NCBI GenBank assembly: GCA_947683425.1
Contig: CANTUQ010000003.1
Coordinates: 1,426,001-1,490,000 of the forward strand
Origin: Excoecaria cochinchinensis
Lineage: Eukaryota; Streptophyta; Magnoliopsida; Malpighiales; Euphorbiaceae
Length of the DNA: 64,000 bases
Reading direction: 5' to 3'
Shown piece by piece: positions 8,552 through 19,965 of the stretch. A model generated the notes under the pieces. The model ran no database searches. It was not told the origin of the DNA and was given only the letters and a program-made list of their open reading frames with translations. The translations under genes and the position numbers were made by a program. Numbering within the stretch: the first letter of the stretch is position 1; every line of letters begins with the position of its first letter.

Positions 8552-10823
8552 TGTGACGCGCGCCGGATCCCGAGCGCCGCCCCTATGACCGCCCGCTCGT
8601 GGGCGATCGGGGCAATTGCGGGTCCGTTGGCATCTCGCAATAAATCGCAAGTGCGTCTATGTTGGGCAACAAAGAGGTATCATGGAGTCGCCACCCAATA
8701 GAACATTGGGAAAGTTACTCTCGCCTCGGAGAGCCTAAGACTGCGCTTAATATCCATGTTGGGCCATGAGGCCTAGGATTAGCGCTAAAGTCTCGTGACC
8801 CAAGAAGTATTTTGGAGGATAACCTCTAACCTCTCGAGCCCAAAGACCAGAGCTGGGTCCAGGATTTCTCATCTATTTCTACCTTGATTAATTTATGATT
8901 GAATTTTAATTGTCATTAATTCGCTCTCTCTCCACACAATGCAATTAATTTAAGGCGCATTTACTCATTTTAGGAAAACCATAAATTAGCGAGTAAAGCA
9001 ATGAATTACAATAATACAAGGAGCGGAATACAACTCCCATTTAAAAGTGCAAACATACATAAAACCGGGGAATTTTATTAATTATGAGGACTTTGGTCCC
9101 CGCATGCACAATTAAAGAAAATATTCTGGATGTGATGATTTTATTTGGGATGAAAATTAGGACATTGGTCCCATTTTATTATGAAAAATCTAAATTAATT
9201 TAGTAAGAAATATTTTTATGATCTTTATTTAGGTGCGCATAGGAAAACATTTTATTCAATGAATATATACAAGGAAATTAAAAATATAAACGAAATGAGA
9301 AAAAATGTATAAAGGAAATACCAAACCCCGCAACTCCTCCTTCATGTGCATGGATGCTCAAATGAGAATAAAACAATGATTTGCAACCAAAAATCAAAAA
9401 GAAATTCATGTTAGTGATTAGGCCAATGAAATAATACAACATAAAAGGTAATATGTACAATGACCATATAACATGCATAAGATACTATAACATGCATAAA
9501 AAATAATTATGATGCAATTTAACATGCATAAAGTGATTAAGATGCAATTTAACATGCATAAGGTGATGAAGTATCATGGCATATGCAACTTATTAATAAT
9601 AGTTATTAACATACATGGAAGATTAGTGACAATCAATTTTATTATAGTTAAGACATGAATAAATGTGTAACATGAGAATAATTCCACTTAACATGCATAA
9701 CTAGCATAAAATAATGACTATAACACTCATACATGCCAAAGAAAGCATAATAATAAACATGATATAGCATTAAGAAATTAAAGGTATTTACAACCTAAAA
9801 CATGCATAATTACACGAACAAAGAATAATTTGACATAAAAAAAAAGATTAATAGAATTTAAAAAAGCTTATTTGTTATATGAATAATTGAAGATAAAATA
9901 AAAAAATAAGAAGAAGAATATGGAGACTAAGAGAATTTACATGTTTGATATGTTAATTGGAAGCCAAAATAAATGAAATTAACAAGAGAATTAAGGAGCA
10001 AAGCCAAGAATAATTACCCTCAAATTCAGTTTTGAAGAATTGAAGATAGAAGTGTTGAATTCCTTGTCTTCTCTTGTGAAAATCCTTAGAAAATAGCTTG
10101 AAAACTTGAAGAAAAGCTCTTGGAAGCAAGTGTGTAAGATGGATTTTTTTCTCTCAACTCAAAGCTCCAAAATTCAGTTTTTTTTCTCCAAAATGTTCCT
10201 GATTCGTCCTCCTCCTGTTCTGAATTTTTCTAGTGTTTTTAATCATCAAAAACTTCCCAAAAACCACCAAAAACCGTCCAAAAACGGTTGAAAATCGAGT
10301 GGGGGTCGAAAAGTGGGCGAAATGGGAGAAGTGGGGCGTCAATCGTGCGCCTCGCGCACGTTTCCGCGCGGATGCGCGGAGTCTCCGCGCACGACGTGCG
10401 CGGATCGAGCGACGCCCAAGGCGTCGTGCGCGCAGAGCTACCGACGCCCAGGGCGTCGGCCGCGCGGAGCGCACGCTCCGCAGCGCTCCGCGCACGGACA
10501 TTTGCGACGGCCCCTGGCCGTCGCCCTTCCGTCGCGAATCTTTTCCCCCATTTTCCATTTTTCCTACTTTCTTCACTTTTTCATCATTTTTCACCTTTTT
10601 TTTTTTTTTTTTTTTTAAATACCCTCAACCTAAAACACACTTTTTCTTCTTCAAAATAATTTAAAAAAATATTTTTTAAAATATTTTTAAAATACCCTTT
10701 TTACTCACCGAAAAGACAAGGAAAATCACTTCTGAGCTCCAATCTTTTTGCCTATAAGCCGGCATAGCTAAATTTCATCATCGGGTAATCCTGATCAAGG
10801 CTACTCGGGACCCGGTGTCTACA
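8552..10823 (-). repeat. 5' LTR of element A (2272 bp)
   Basis: On the minus strand it starts TGTAGACACCGGGTCCCGAG and ends GGCGCGCGTCACA, the TG...CA ends expected of an LTR. It is colinear with solo LTR J (46217-48604) in the opposite orientation, which fixes both ends. It holds a GC-rich palindrome cluster (10336-10515), a poly-A/T tract next to a TATTTAAAA box (about 10600-10621), a GAGGGTAAT donor-like site (about 10014-10024) and, near its 3' end, degenerate copies of a segment of about 90-100 bp that contains TTGGAGTCGCCACC or GGAGGATAACC. Confidence 0.93.
10336..10515. repeat. GC-rich palindrome cluster in the A LTR
   Basis: Within an AT-rich LTR this 180 bp block is strongly GC-rich and made of short inverted repeats, such as CGACGCCCAGGGCGTCG, GACGGCCCCTGGCCGTC, CGCGCACGACGTGCGCG and GGAGCGCACGCTCC. 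The cognate block in LTR J is at 46495-46700. It lies just downstream of the presumed promoter, so it would fall in the transcribed leader. Open frames across it on both strands (to about 146 codons) are arginine-rich products of the GC content, not genes. Confidence 0.85.
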
Positions 10824-12231
10824 CATGGCACTCGGTCGCTTACGCGATGGAGTGCTCGGCTGCCGAACGGAAGATGGGGAGATCCGATCGGAATGCCCTG
10901 GGAAAAGCACAATTCATGCGGGCTGGTAAGCCAAGTCATGAGTCATGCACGCAAGCACGACTCGTGACCGGCTATGCAGCATCAGCACGAATCGTGTCGA
11001 TCGGCACAACTTGTGCCCCTTTATTTTTTTCCCTGTCGGCCTTTCGGCCAAGAGAGGCATCGACATGAGTCGTGTTGACCTGCACGACTCGTGTCCTTCA
11101 CTCTTTCTTCGCGATTGGTCTGCTGGCCATTGTCGCGATCGCGACAGTGAGCCTCCGCCTGCCCTTTTTTTGATTTTATCCTGTTTTGCTAAAATGTATT
11201 TCTACTTGGGTTTTCACTACTTTATGGGAATAAATATGCTTATATATGTGCAGTATTATGATTTCTTCATGATAAATTATATGTTACGCATTGTAACATG
11301 AATTGTGTTAAGCATGACCTGCGAGAGTCAATCTAGTGGATAGTTAGGCATGCCTAATTGAGTTCTATAGCTGCAGCCTTTAGTTCCGTTCGGACCCCGA
11401 TCAGGTCCCTGTTTGGATCATCGTGATGCCTAATATGTATGGTTCTTATTTAAGATCCCCTCTGTAAAATGTTTTTGAATGAGAAAATGTGATGTTGCTT
11501 TTCGATTCGTACCCGTAAGGTACCGCCATGCATTCAGTTCGATTCATACCCGTAAGGTATTGCCATGTGTTCACTCATTATCCACTATTGTGAGTCAGCA
11601 GGTGTGTTGTTTATTGTGTATGCTTATGAGAATGAGAAATCCGATCGGCTATGATTATAAGTATGTGAATTTATATGTATACGAACGTGAGCATGGACTT
11701 TCAAATGTTATGTATGTGATTCTATTATGATCATATCTTATATGGTTATCAGCATATGCCATTATGTATGTGTTTTGCCTCGATGACCATTGTGAATGGT
11801 CGTTCATACTATTGTTGTTTGTTTCCCCACTAAGTGTTATTGCTTAGCACGGGTGTTTCATCTATGCAGGTGCGGATGGTGGTTAGCTTTTGGGAGAGTC
11901 ACTGCAAGTCAAGCCAACACAGAGGAAATTGATGTCAGGACTTAGCCTTGGTTATATGATTCTTTCTGTAATAGTGAACTCTCATTGTAATTTTAAAATA
12001 TGTAATTATTGTGGTAATATCAGAACGGTTATGTAATGAATATTATTATCGCATCTATGAATGAATGATCAGTTTGGTTTTAAAGTTTTAAATTTCGTTG
12101 TATATATATATATATGTTTATATTATGTGGATGAATGTTATTGTATCGTTTTTCTTGGTGACACCCTTGCTCATACGGGATCTCACTGCATTACGGATGG
12201 GTTCTCCTACGTATGGGTAGGGGATGTTACA
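10824..12231 (+). mobile_element. Element C: right part of a gypsy LTR, interrupted by element A
   Basis: The segment ends CGTATGGGTAGGGGATGTTACA, the same type of 3' end as solo LTRs E and I, and is colinear with E: palindrome block, TTAGGCATGCCTAA (11344-11357), paired ACCCGTAAGGTA motifs (11508-11563), hairpin GACCATT-gtg-AATGGTC (11785-11801), the CTAAG...CTTAG hairpin (11830-11848) and an acceptor-like GCAG|GT (about 11869). Its left part must lie beyond element A, outside the window. It sits in the 3' LTR of B, whose sequence resumes at about 12237. Whether C is a solo LTR or a full element cannot be decided. Confidence 0.8.
10931..11150. repeat. Palindrome cluster in LTR C
   Basis: Short imperfect dyads with a CACGA...TCGTG core recur: GCACGACTCGTGACC, GCACGAATCGTGTCG, GCACAACTTGTGCCC, GACATGAGTCGTGTTG, GCACGACTCGTGTCC and TCGCGATCGCGAC. 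Spacing is irregular (15-60 bp). It is the positional counterpart of the much larger array in LTR E (21060-21482). Confidence 0.75.
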
Positions 12232-12236
12232 GATAT

Positions 12237-13468
12237 TGTTAGATTCAATTATTCATGCATTTATCACATTTTCACACTAAAACATAACCTAAATCCAAAC
12301 TAAATCAAAGGAAATAATAGTATTTTGTAATCACAAACCTTAAATCCTTGCACAAGGCTTCTCAAACTTCCTTTTCCTTGCCTTTAGCCCTTGAACCACT
12401 TCCCTCACCTTGATCACCTAAGGTAGGCCGAATACATCCATCAAGATTCCATCAATTCCATGCTTTTTTTTTTACAATATAATTAAATGAATATGATCTA
12501 CATACTCAAAATTACCTATTAGAACCCTTATACCAAATTGAAACCATCAATTTCTCTTATCTCGAAGTTGTTCCCTAACTTTGATCTTTGGAAAAATCCC
12601 ACTTCTACCACTCAAAATAGACTCTAAAAGCTGCTATTAGATGATAGGGGAGCTAAATTTTACTAAGGAGGCTTGGATTTGGGGAGAAATTTGAAGGAAG
12701 AAGAATAAGTTTGGCCTTGATGGGGGAAGGAGAGCCGCAAGTGTTGTGAGGATTTCTCTAGAGAAATCTGTAAATGGGGATTTATATAAGGGGGTTATTG
12801 GGCTGGGCTTGATCTATTTGAGTTGGCCAACTCAAATCCAAGCCATTTGGGTTTTTTATGCCACTTATCCAACCCAAAAATATTTTTATCACTTCCGAAC
12901 ATTTTTTTTCTCTCCAAATCAGTTCCACAATTCATAAAATATGTAAATTAGCCTCTAGGTAAAATTTCAACTCAATCAGAGTCTGTTTCCCTGTCCGGTT
13001 CACTTTAATCAGTTCAATTGGTCAATTTTCAGTGTTACCATAAAATTTATTTTTCACTGTCAAAATTTCAAAAATATTATCTAGATTCCATTCGTGCCTT
13101 CCAAATAATTTTCAGATCCCATTTGCTATTTTTAGAAATTCGATCAAACTTGGTCAACTACAGCCTAATTACCACAGGTCGGAGATTTTTCTTATTTTTG
13201 ACTTTTGAATACCTATTTGACCTCATTTTCACTCCAAATTTTATCACTGGACTCCCTATAAATTATATTACCCTATGGTCGAATAAAATATTTTTCAGTT
13301 TCGGGGTCTCTGGAAGGTCACCATCAGTGGCTTCCCTGGGCCTCGCAGAATTGACCTTTTTATTCTACTGTAGTTAGGGCACAATCACTATTATTTTCAC
13401 TCAATAATCATACTATAGACTCTAAGCATTTCATTGATCACTACTAACCTAGTTTTTAGGCCATTACA
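12237..13468 (-). repeat. 3' LTR of element B, truncated by C
   Basis: Colinear with 41030-42256, from TTAGATTCAATTATTCATGC to the shared edge AGGCCATTACA (LTR start TGTAATGGCCT on the minus strand). About 1.95 kb of the LTR (the counterpart of 39078-41030) is missing to the left because C interrupts it. The degenerate donor-like TCTTATCTCGAA here (about 12556) corresponds to TCTTACCTCAAA in the 5' LTR (41343), so the donor consensus is lost in this copy. Confidence 0.88.
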
Positions 13469-13482
13469 ATTCTCTCCCACTA
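13469..13482 (-). other. Polypurine tract of element B
   Basis: The minus strand reads TAGTGGGAGAGAAT immediately before the LTR start TGTAATGGCC. This is the expected plus-strand primer position. The same motif type precedes the 3' LTRs of D (25428-25443) and L (57102-57118). Confidence 0.85.
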
Positions 13483-14433
13483 AAAAGAAAATTTCATCCT
13501 CGAAATTTTACCTGTATTGAAGAGCTACGGATTTTGCTATTGCTTTGCCATTTTTGGTTCCCATGTCGCTTCCTTAACCTTATAGTGATTCCATAATACC
13601 TTCACAAGAGGAATATGTTTGTTCCTGAGCGGCCTGACTTCCCTCGCTAGGATCTTCACTGGATACTCTTTGTAAGTCATGTCAGGCTGAACTTGAATTT
13701 CTTCTGACTTGATCAGATGGCTCGAGTCTGAGCGATACCTTCACAACATTTATACATGGAACAAATCATGAATCTTCTCTAACGCTTGAGGTAACTTCAG
13801 TCTATAGGCCATTGGTCCCACTCGCTGCACAATTTCGTAAGGCCCAATGAATCTTTGACTCAGTTTACCTTTCTTTTGAAATCTCAGAACCCTCTTCCAT
13901 GGTGACACTTTTAGAAATACTTTTTCTCCCACTTGAAACTCTATGTCTTTCCTTAGCTTCTTTTCACTCAACTCTGTCCAACATAAAGGAGTTCTGTACT
14001 TCCTTCAATATAATGCTTCATAAGGGGCCATTTTGATGCTGGACTGACAACTATTGTTGTAAGCAAATTCAACTAAAGGCAAGTACTTCTCCTAGCTACA
14101 TTCGAACTCAAGAACACAATAGCGCAACACGTCCTTAAGTATCTGTATTACCCACTCTGATTGCCTATCGATCTGAGGGTGGAAAGTTGTACTGAAATGT
14201 AGCCTTATACCCAAAGCTTTCTGTAGATTCTTCTAAAACTGAGAAGTGAACCTTGGATCCCTATCAGAAATGATAGAAGATGGCACTCCATGAAGCCTCA
14301 CTATCTCATTTATGTAAATTTCAGCCAACCTGGTCAAAGGATAATCCATTTTAACATGTAGAAAATGGGCAGATCTAGTGAGTCGGTCAATCACTACCCA
14401 TATGGCATCATGTTTCATCCTGGTGAGAGGTAG
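13483..14433 (-). pseudogene. Integrase core and C-terminus of element B (fragment)
   Basis: Two open pieces are recognisable: 14233-14418, an integrase core with WVVIDRLTRSAHF and ISDRDPRFTSQF (second catalytic Asp); and 13750-13971, the C-terminal region with KVFLKVSPWK, KLSQRFIGPYEI and ALEKIHDLFHV, the junction typical of Tekay/Del chromovirus integrases. Sequence between them is homologous but interrupted by stops. Element D splits the core at 14433, with the remainder at 27793. The gene is non-functional. Confidence 0.88.
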
Positions 14434-16742
14434 TGTGAGGCCCCAACTTGTACCCTCGTAGTTTTAAGCATTTTGAGGTATGAGAGTGGCCTAGGTGTGT
14501 TTTATGTGTATTTTTAGGATGTGTTTGGTATTTTGTAGAAGTCTGGGTTATTGTTATTGGCCATATAGGTTAATTTCATGATTTAGGAAGTCTAGAGGGT
14601 GTAATTATATGATAGTTTTTAGTTTGTGGTTTGAGTATGTTTTGAGAATAAAAGAAGGATTAGAAGAGGGTTTTGCCAAATCTACCACAAAATAATGACA
14701 AGTGGATGGTGGAGATGAGGAAAGAAAGGGAGAGGATAAGAATGATCTGTTAGTGAGGAGAGAGAACGTGGGAGAGAGTAGATTTTCCCTCCTCTTTCTC
14801 CCCCGTTCTCATGTCCTCCTCCTCCTCATCCTCCCTTTGCCCAAATTCTCCCTCAGCTGTTGCAGTTCGTGAGTTGGTTTGACAAATTTCAAAATTATTC
14901 AGGTAAGTGAATATCTTCTTCTTCTTCTTCTTCTTCTCTTCTTCTCCTTTGTTCTTTGGGAGTTGTTTGGCTGTATTTTGTGAATGTTGTGGTTGGTTTG
15001 ATTTGTTCAAAGATTCCAGCTAGAAAAATAAAAGGGAAGAAAAAGTAAGCGGGAGTTCTGCCATTTGAGCGTTGAGGAGCTTAGGAGCTAAGGTTTGGGA
15101 ATTATACGAATCTGATGAAATTATTTTGCTTTTGTTTCATTGTTATGATTTTTGAGAAATTGAGATTGAATGTATGATTATATGCATCCTTGAAGTATGT
15201 TTAGATAATTTAAGATAGGAATTGGAGTTGGAAGTAGAGTATAGAATTTGAGTGTAACTTTATGTGAAAAATGGAAAATTTTTTGGGTTTTAAAGCTTGC
15301 TTTTAAATGGTTTCTTTTTACCTTTTTGTCACTTCTAGTGAATGAGAAACTTGGGTAATATGATGGGTAACATGTTTTGATTGCCTTATGATGATTTTGT
15401 AGAAGTTCTAAGGTGAATTGCATGATTTTTGGGAGGTTGGCTTTGTGAAAAGTTGTGCAGATCGGTAGCAAGGCGTGAAGCTCGACTCTGTCACGAGCTT
15501 GACAGAGAGTTCAATCATCCAAGCCTCTGCCGAGGTGTCTTGCGACAGAAAGTTCGGTAAGGCGAACTTCTGCTGAGGAGCCCTCCATCACAAGCGCGAC
15601 CGAGGTCTTCCTGCCCTCTGTTGCGAGCACAACCTTTAGTACAATCTGTCTCTATCACGAGCGCGAATGTGGTTGCGAGCACGACCCTCCCCTATTCTTT
15701 GAATATTCATTGTTTGATATACCTTGCATGGCTTTTTCACTAACACTTTGCATAATTTCTAACTTATGATTTATAGTTATATGATCTAATGTATGAAATA
15801 TAATATGTTGTACAATATAAGTTGAATTTACATTTAGCCTCCAAGAGTTGAGTTGTAGATAGATAGGCATGCCTATAGGGTTCTATTTACTGCAGCCTAT
15901 GCTTTTCTTTGGACCTTGATTAGGTCCTTATGCATTTGGATCCTTATGGATTCTTATGATTTGGATCTTATTAGATCCCTATGCGTTATTGTTTAAAAAG
16001 AGAATATTATTTGTACCTACGGGTACCTATGCGTTCACCCGATGTCCACCTCTTTGAGTTTGTAGGCATAACTATATGTATGAATGTGATATGGAATAAT
16101 GCAAATTGTTAAAATGATATATTTGAAATGTAAGAGTGATGCTATTATTGATGAATGCAAATTATGGTTAAGCTTGTGATGCTTAATTTATGTGTGTGCC
16201 ATGTGAATTTGAATTGCATTAACATCCGCTGTGAATGGTCGTTCATCTCTTGTTTTCCCCACTAAGCCATTGTGCTTAGTACAAGTGTTTCATCGGTGCA
16301 AGTGTGGAAGTGGCAGGAGATTTTGGGAGGACTTATCCACCTCAGCTAAAGCCAACACATTAGGATAGGCTTTTATTAGATGTTTAAGATTTTGTATTGT
16401 AACCAGCTATGTAATATGGCACATTGGAGTATATACTTATGAATCTTTGTAATGTTTTCAGTTATGTAATTTTTTAAGACTTGAATTGGTATAAGTAACG
16501 ATGATTTTGTAATACAACTCAGTAATGTAAATATTTTATTTATGAAGGAATGAGATATATGAAAGATAAATTTTTGTTTACCCCGATTCTGTTATGTGTA
16601 TATAAGTATGCATGGTTATGCATGTGTTATATTGAATGTTTTCTGCATGCTTTGTTTCAGTGTGGTAGCAACCCTTGCCTATTGGGACACTCTCTTCTCT
16701 ATAGAGGGTGAGCTTCCCTACGTATAGGTAAGGGGTATTACA
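14434..16742 (+). repeat. 5' LTR of element D (2309 bp)
   Basis: Runs from TGTGAGGCCCCAAC to GGTAAGGGGTATTACA. It holds a donor-like CAG|GTAAGTGA (about 14902) followed by a TTC-rich tract, a degenerate palindrome block (15455-15690), ATAGGCATGCCTAT (15863-15876), CTGCAGCC, GTACCTACGGGTACC (about 16012-16028), a weakened CTAAGCCATTGTGCTTAG hairpin (16262-16279), and GTGCAAGTG where related LTRs have the acceptor-like GCAGGT. Confidence 0.93.
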
Positions 16743-16749
16743 ATTTTAT

Positions 16750-16761
16750 TGGTATCAGAGC
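16750..16761 (+). other. Primer-binding site of element D (initiator tRNA-Met type)
   Basis: TGGTATCAGAGC lies eight bases after the 5' LTR end. This is the standard plant primer site complementary to the 3' end of initiator tRNA-Met, used by many gypsy and copia elements. Confidence 0.93.
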
Positions 16762-16855
16762 ATAGGTTTAGACATTTTTAGGCAACTGTAGAATAGAAAT
16801 GCGTTTAGAATTGTGTTGGCCTAATACGGATGTCCTTATGTTTTGCAGTTGGAAT

Positions 16856-18040
16856 GGAGTCCGTGTGAGGATCTCTTGAGGGTTCAGCTAAGAGTGCCAA
16901 TCCCTAGGATCAAGATCTGTTAGTTTCTAGTTCGGCTCAACTATCGAGGGTGCAACCTGAGGCTCCAGCCATGCCTTTTGAGGCTATGCTTAAGATATCA
17001 TAGGATATGGCTAGAATTTTGGAAAGGGTGACTGCACTTAGGGCTCCGATTGAGATGATGAGGAAGTTTAGAGCTAAGGATTTTTATGGGACTAGTTTGG
17101 ACGAGTCAGAGAAAGCAAAATTTTTTATCGAGAAAGTAAGAAGAGTTCTAGAAGAGATTCGGTGTCCCCTGAAAAGAGAAGTTGACTATGTTATATCTCT
17201 CTTGCAAGGTTCTGCCTACGATTGGTGGAAACTGGTTTGAAGACACTCGCAGTTACCTGATCCGGTTACATTGGAGTTCTTTGTGCAAGAGTTCCACAGT
17301 AAGTATGTCACTAAAGCTTACAAGGAAGTTAGATGGAAGCAATTCTTGAACCTCAAATAGAGGGCTTTGTCTTTTGCGAATTATGAGAAGGAATTTGGCA
17401 GGCTTAGCAAGTATGCGCCGCAGGGTGTACTCACTGAAGATTTTTGTTGTCAGCACTTTGAGGAGGGGCTTAATGAGTTTATTAAAGCGATGTTGATTTC
17501 CTTAATGAGTTATCAAACTGTCAATTATTATTAAATTGTGCAAGTAGCGATGCGAGCGAAATGTTCTGAGACCATTTTAAGAGAAAGGGCGCAAAGGAGA
17601 AATCCCTCTCGTGGAGGCTCATCTTCGGGAAAGAGGTATAGGAATTCTAAAGTGACTTCTCCAGATGAGTCTACCAATAGTCTTGCTATAAGAGGAAAGA
17701 GGCAAGGATCTTCTCAAGTGTCTGGTGATGGTAGAGGTGCTTTAGGTGGAAGAGGTGACATTGTGCCGGAGTGTTTGCATTATAATAAGTGCCACTGAGG
17801 TGAATGCCATTGTTTGACAGGAGGTTGTTTCAGATGTGGTAGCACGGAGCATTTTCTGGCTAATTGGCCTAAGTTGTTTGAGAACACCCATGAGCAGCAA
17901 GAGGCCAGTCGAGTCGGATCTAATACCCCTCAGGCTAGCCGTGGTAGAAGAAGAGGGCGAGGTCATGGTGGACGGCCTAGAGATAGAGCTTCCTCTGAGA
18001 TAGTGGATCGTCCCTTAGTAGCGCCAGCTAGAGCATCTAT
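16856..18040 (+). pseudogene. gag of element D (broken)
   Basis: Begins near ATGGAGTCC. Recognisable pieces are 17007-17240 (FRAKDFYGTSLDESEKAKFF, SLLQGSAYDWWKLV: Gag core), 17253-17530 (FHSKYVTKAYKEVRWKQFL, GRLSKYAP, in several frames) and 17538-17960. The latter has a basic Ser/Gly-rich tail and a decayed double zinc knuckle: CLHYNKCH, then CFRCGSTEHFLANW, with the last Cys replaced by Trp. Multiple stops (for example near 16874, 17238, 17358 and 17533) abolish the frame. The order matches the gag of L (58870-59993). Confidence 0.88.
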
Positions 18041-18480
18041 AATGAAGGCTTGGGATGAGCAAGATTCTCTGAAAGTGATTGCTGGTATGTTTCTACTCTT
18101 TGATACTGAAATGCATGCTCTAAAAGACCCTGGTTCCACACACTAATATTTATGTTCTGAAAAGTTATGTGCTATTTTGCCTACTGCTGATTAGTTAGAT
18201 TATGAGATTTGTGTGGCTAGTCCTTTAGCGCATAGTGTCAATGTGAGTAGGGTGTATAAGAATTGGCCTTTAGTGGTGCAAGGAAAAGAGTTTCCAATTG
18301 ATTTGATTGGCCTGTCTTTGCATGAATTTGATCTGATTTTGGGTATGGATTCGTTGTGTAAGCACCGAGTGGTAGTTGACTGTCATAGGAAGACGGTAGT
18401 ACTTAATGGTTCAAATCAATCTAAGTGGTTCTTTAAATTGTGTGATTTCGCCTATACAAGCTAGGCGATTTTTAAGCAAG
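18041..18480 (+). pseudogene. Aspartic protease of element D (broken)
   Basis: Homology runs from KAWDEQDSLKVIAGMFLLFD through LKDPGSTH, where the usual active-site DSGSTHSF has become DPGSTH followed by a stop. It continues at 18213-18464 with VNVSRVYKNWPLVVQGKEF and LILGMDSL, the conserved C-terminal protease segment. The Ser-to-Pro change at the active site and the stop both predict no activity. Confidence 0.85.
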
Positions 18481-18499
18481 GAAGGGATGTGAGACTTTT

Positions 18500-19530
18500 C
18501 TAGCTTTGTTTTTGGAATCCAGGCGTAATCAAGTAAAGATTCAAGATATACCAGTGTTAAGGGAGTTTATAGATGTATTTCCTAAGGAGTTGCCTGTGTT
18601 ACCTCCAAGAAGAGCAGTAGAGCTATCTATAGAGATTCTATTGGGTACTGTTCCCATCTTTAAAGCTCCTTATGAAATGGATCGTGTAGAATTGAAAAAA
18701 TTAAAGATACAATTGCAGGAGCTATTGGACAAAGGCTTTATTAGACCCAGCATTTCTCCATGGGGTGCCCCAGTTTTGTTTGTCAAGAAAAAGGATGGTA
18801 CTTTAAGGACGTGCATTGATTATCGACAGATTAACAAGGTTCTAGTGAAGAATAAATATCTATTGCGAAGAATAAAAGACTTGTTTGATCAGTTAAGAGG
18901 AGCTTTGTCTTTTCTAAGATTGACTTGTGGTCTGGTTATTATCAGTTTTGGGTGAAGGATATGGATATTCCTAAGACTGCCTTTAGGACGAGGTATGGCG
19001 ACTATCAGCTTTTGGAGATGCCATTTGGGTTGACGAATGCACCAGTGGCTTTTATGGATTTGATGAACAGGGTATTTTGGCCATATCTTGATCAATTTGT
19101 TGTTGTGTTTATCGATGACATATTGGTGTATTCAAAAGATTAGCATGAGCATGAAGAGTATCTGCATGTTGTGCTTCAAGTTTTAAGGGATCACCAATTA
19201 TTTGCAAAGCTTAGCAAGTGTGATTTTTGGCTAAAAGAGGTGTCCTTCTTAGGTCATATTGTTTCCTCTGAGGGTATTCTGGTCGACCCATCTAAGATTG
19301 AGGCGATAGTGAATTGGAAACCACCTCGAAATGTGCCAAAAGTGAGAAGTTTTTTGAGATTAGCAGGTTATTACAGACGGTTTGTTAAAGGGTTTTCTGT
19401 AATTGCTACGCCTTTGACCAAATTACTTCAGAAAGGAGTTAAGTTTGAATGGTCTGATAGGTGTCAAGCCAGTTTTGACCAATTGAAGAGAATGCTTGTT
19501 GAGGCTGTTGAGGCTCCTGTACTTGCTTAA
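18500..19530 (+). pseudogene. Reverse transcriptase of element D (broken)
   Basis: 18506-18955 carries the N-terminal part (IQDIPVLREFIDVFPKELP, LLDKGFIRPSISPWGAPVLF, KKDGTLRTCIDYRQINK). After a frame change, 18925-19143 has MPFGLTNAPVAFMDLMNRVF and the catalytic FIDDILVYS, the FIDD form usual in chromoviruses. 19171-19530 has the thumb and connection (LGHIVSSEGILVDPSKIEAI, LAGYYRRFVKGFS). A stop at 19141 and the frame change near 18930 inactivate it. Confidence 0.92.
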
Positions 19531-19965
19531 CCCATTTCGGGTAAGGAGTATACTATGTATAGTGATGCTTCGAGTATTTGTCTAGGATGTGTTCTGATGC
19601 AGGATGGGAAAGTAATAGTGTATAAGTCAAGGCAATTAAAGCCTCATAAGCAAAATTATCCTACGCATGATTTGGAATTGCCTGCGGTTATATTATATCT
19701 TAAGATATTGCGTCATTATTTGTATGGTGAGATGTGCAAGATTTTCACTGACCACAAGAGCCTTAAGTATATGCTTATCAAAAAAGAGCTCAATCTTAAA
19801 CAGCAGCGGTGGTTGGAATTATTCAAAGACTATGATTGTATAGTGGACTACCACCCGGGTAAGGCAAATGTAGTTGCGAATGAGTTAAGTAGGAAGTCCG
19901 TTTTAGTTTTAGCATTACAGCATGGTAGATGGAGAATTGATTCTGATGGGGCTCCGATTGCCAGC
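19531..19965 (+). pseudogene. RNase H of element D, interrupted by solo LTR E
   Basis: Follows the reverse transcriptase after one stop. It shows MYSDASSICLGCVLMQ, KSRQLKPHKQNYPTHDLEL, HYLYGEMCKIFTDHKSLKYM, RWLELFKDYDCIVDYHPG and ANVVANELSRK, all landmarks of the gypsy RNase H. It is open for 142 codons before the LTR E junction at 19966, where the target-site copy CCAGC lies. Confidence 0.92.

Larger units (their letters stand above)
1..10823 (-). mobile_element. Element A: Tat-lineage Ty3/gypsy LTR retrotransposon, left end outside window
   Basis: A minus-strand element consisting of, from right to left, a 5' LTR (8552-10823), a primer-binding site, a leader, one long gag-pol frame and a long 3' untranslated region with tandem repeats. 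The 3' LTR is not in the window: no second copy of the LTR start TGTAGACACCGGG is present left of the gene. The second, archaeal-type RNase H between the reverse transcriptase RNase H and the integrase is the hallmark of the Tat/Ogre/Retand branch. The uninterrupted frame indicates a young insertion. It lies inside LTR C, with CATGG as the right-hand target-site base run (10824-10828). Confidence 0.92.

Noticed and set aside
10154..10664. Arginine- and alanine-rich open frames of 100-146 codons on both strands
   Set aside because: They come from the GC-rich palindrome block of the A LTR, where stop codons are rare. The J copy gives a different frame, so no codon conservation is indicated. The same holds for 46273-46743.
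12232..13468. A unique intergenic segment with a possible promoter
   Set aside because: It is colinear with 41030-42256 and ends at a polypurine tract, so it is the truncated 3' LTR of B.
14750..15010. Open frames in LTR D and other LTR bodies (for example 20215-20469, 23363-23626, 25713-25913, 54934-55188, 60891-61094)
   Set aside because: They lack known domains, are not kept between the two LTRs of the same element, and cross the non-coding motifs. I treat them as chance frames.
16750..16761. A tRNA-Met gene at the TGGTATCAGAGC site (also 60079-60090)
   Set aside because: Only 12 bases match the complement of a tRNA 3' end, with no cloverleaf around it. Position next to an LTR identifies a primer-binding site.
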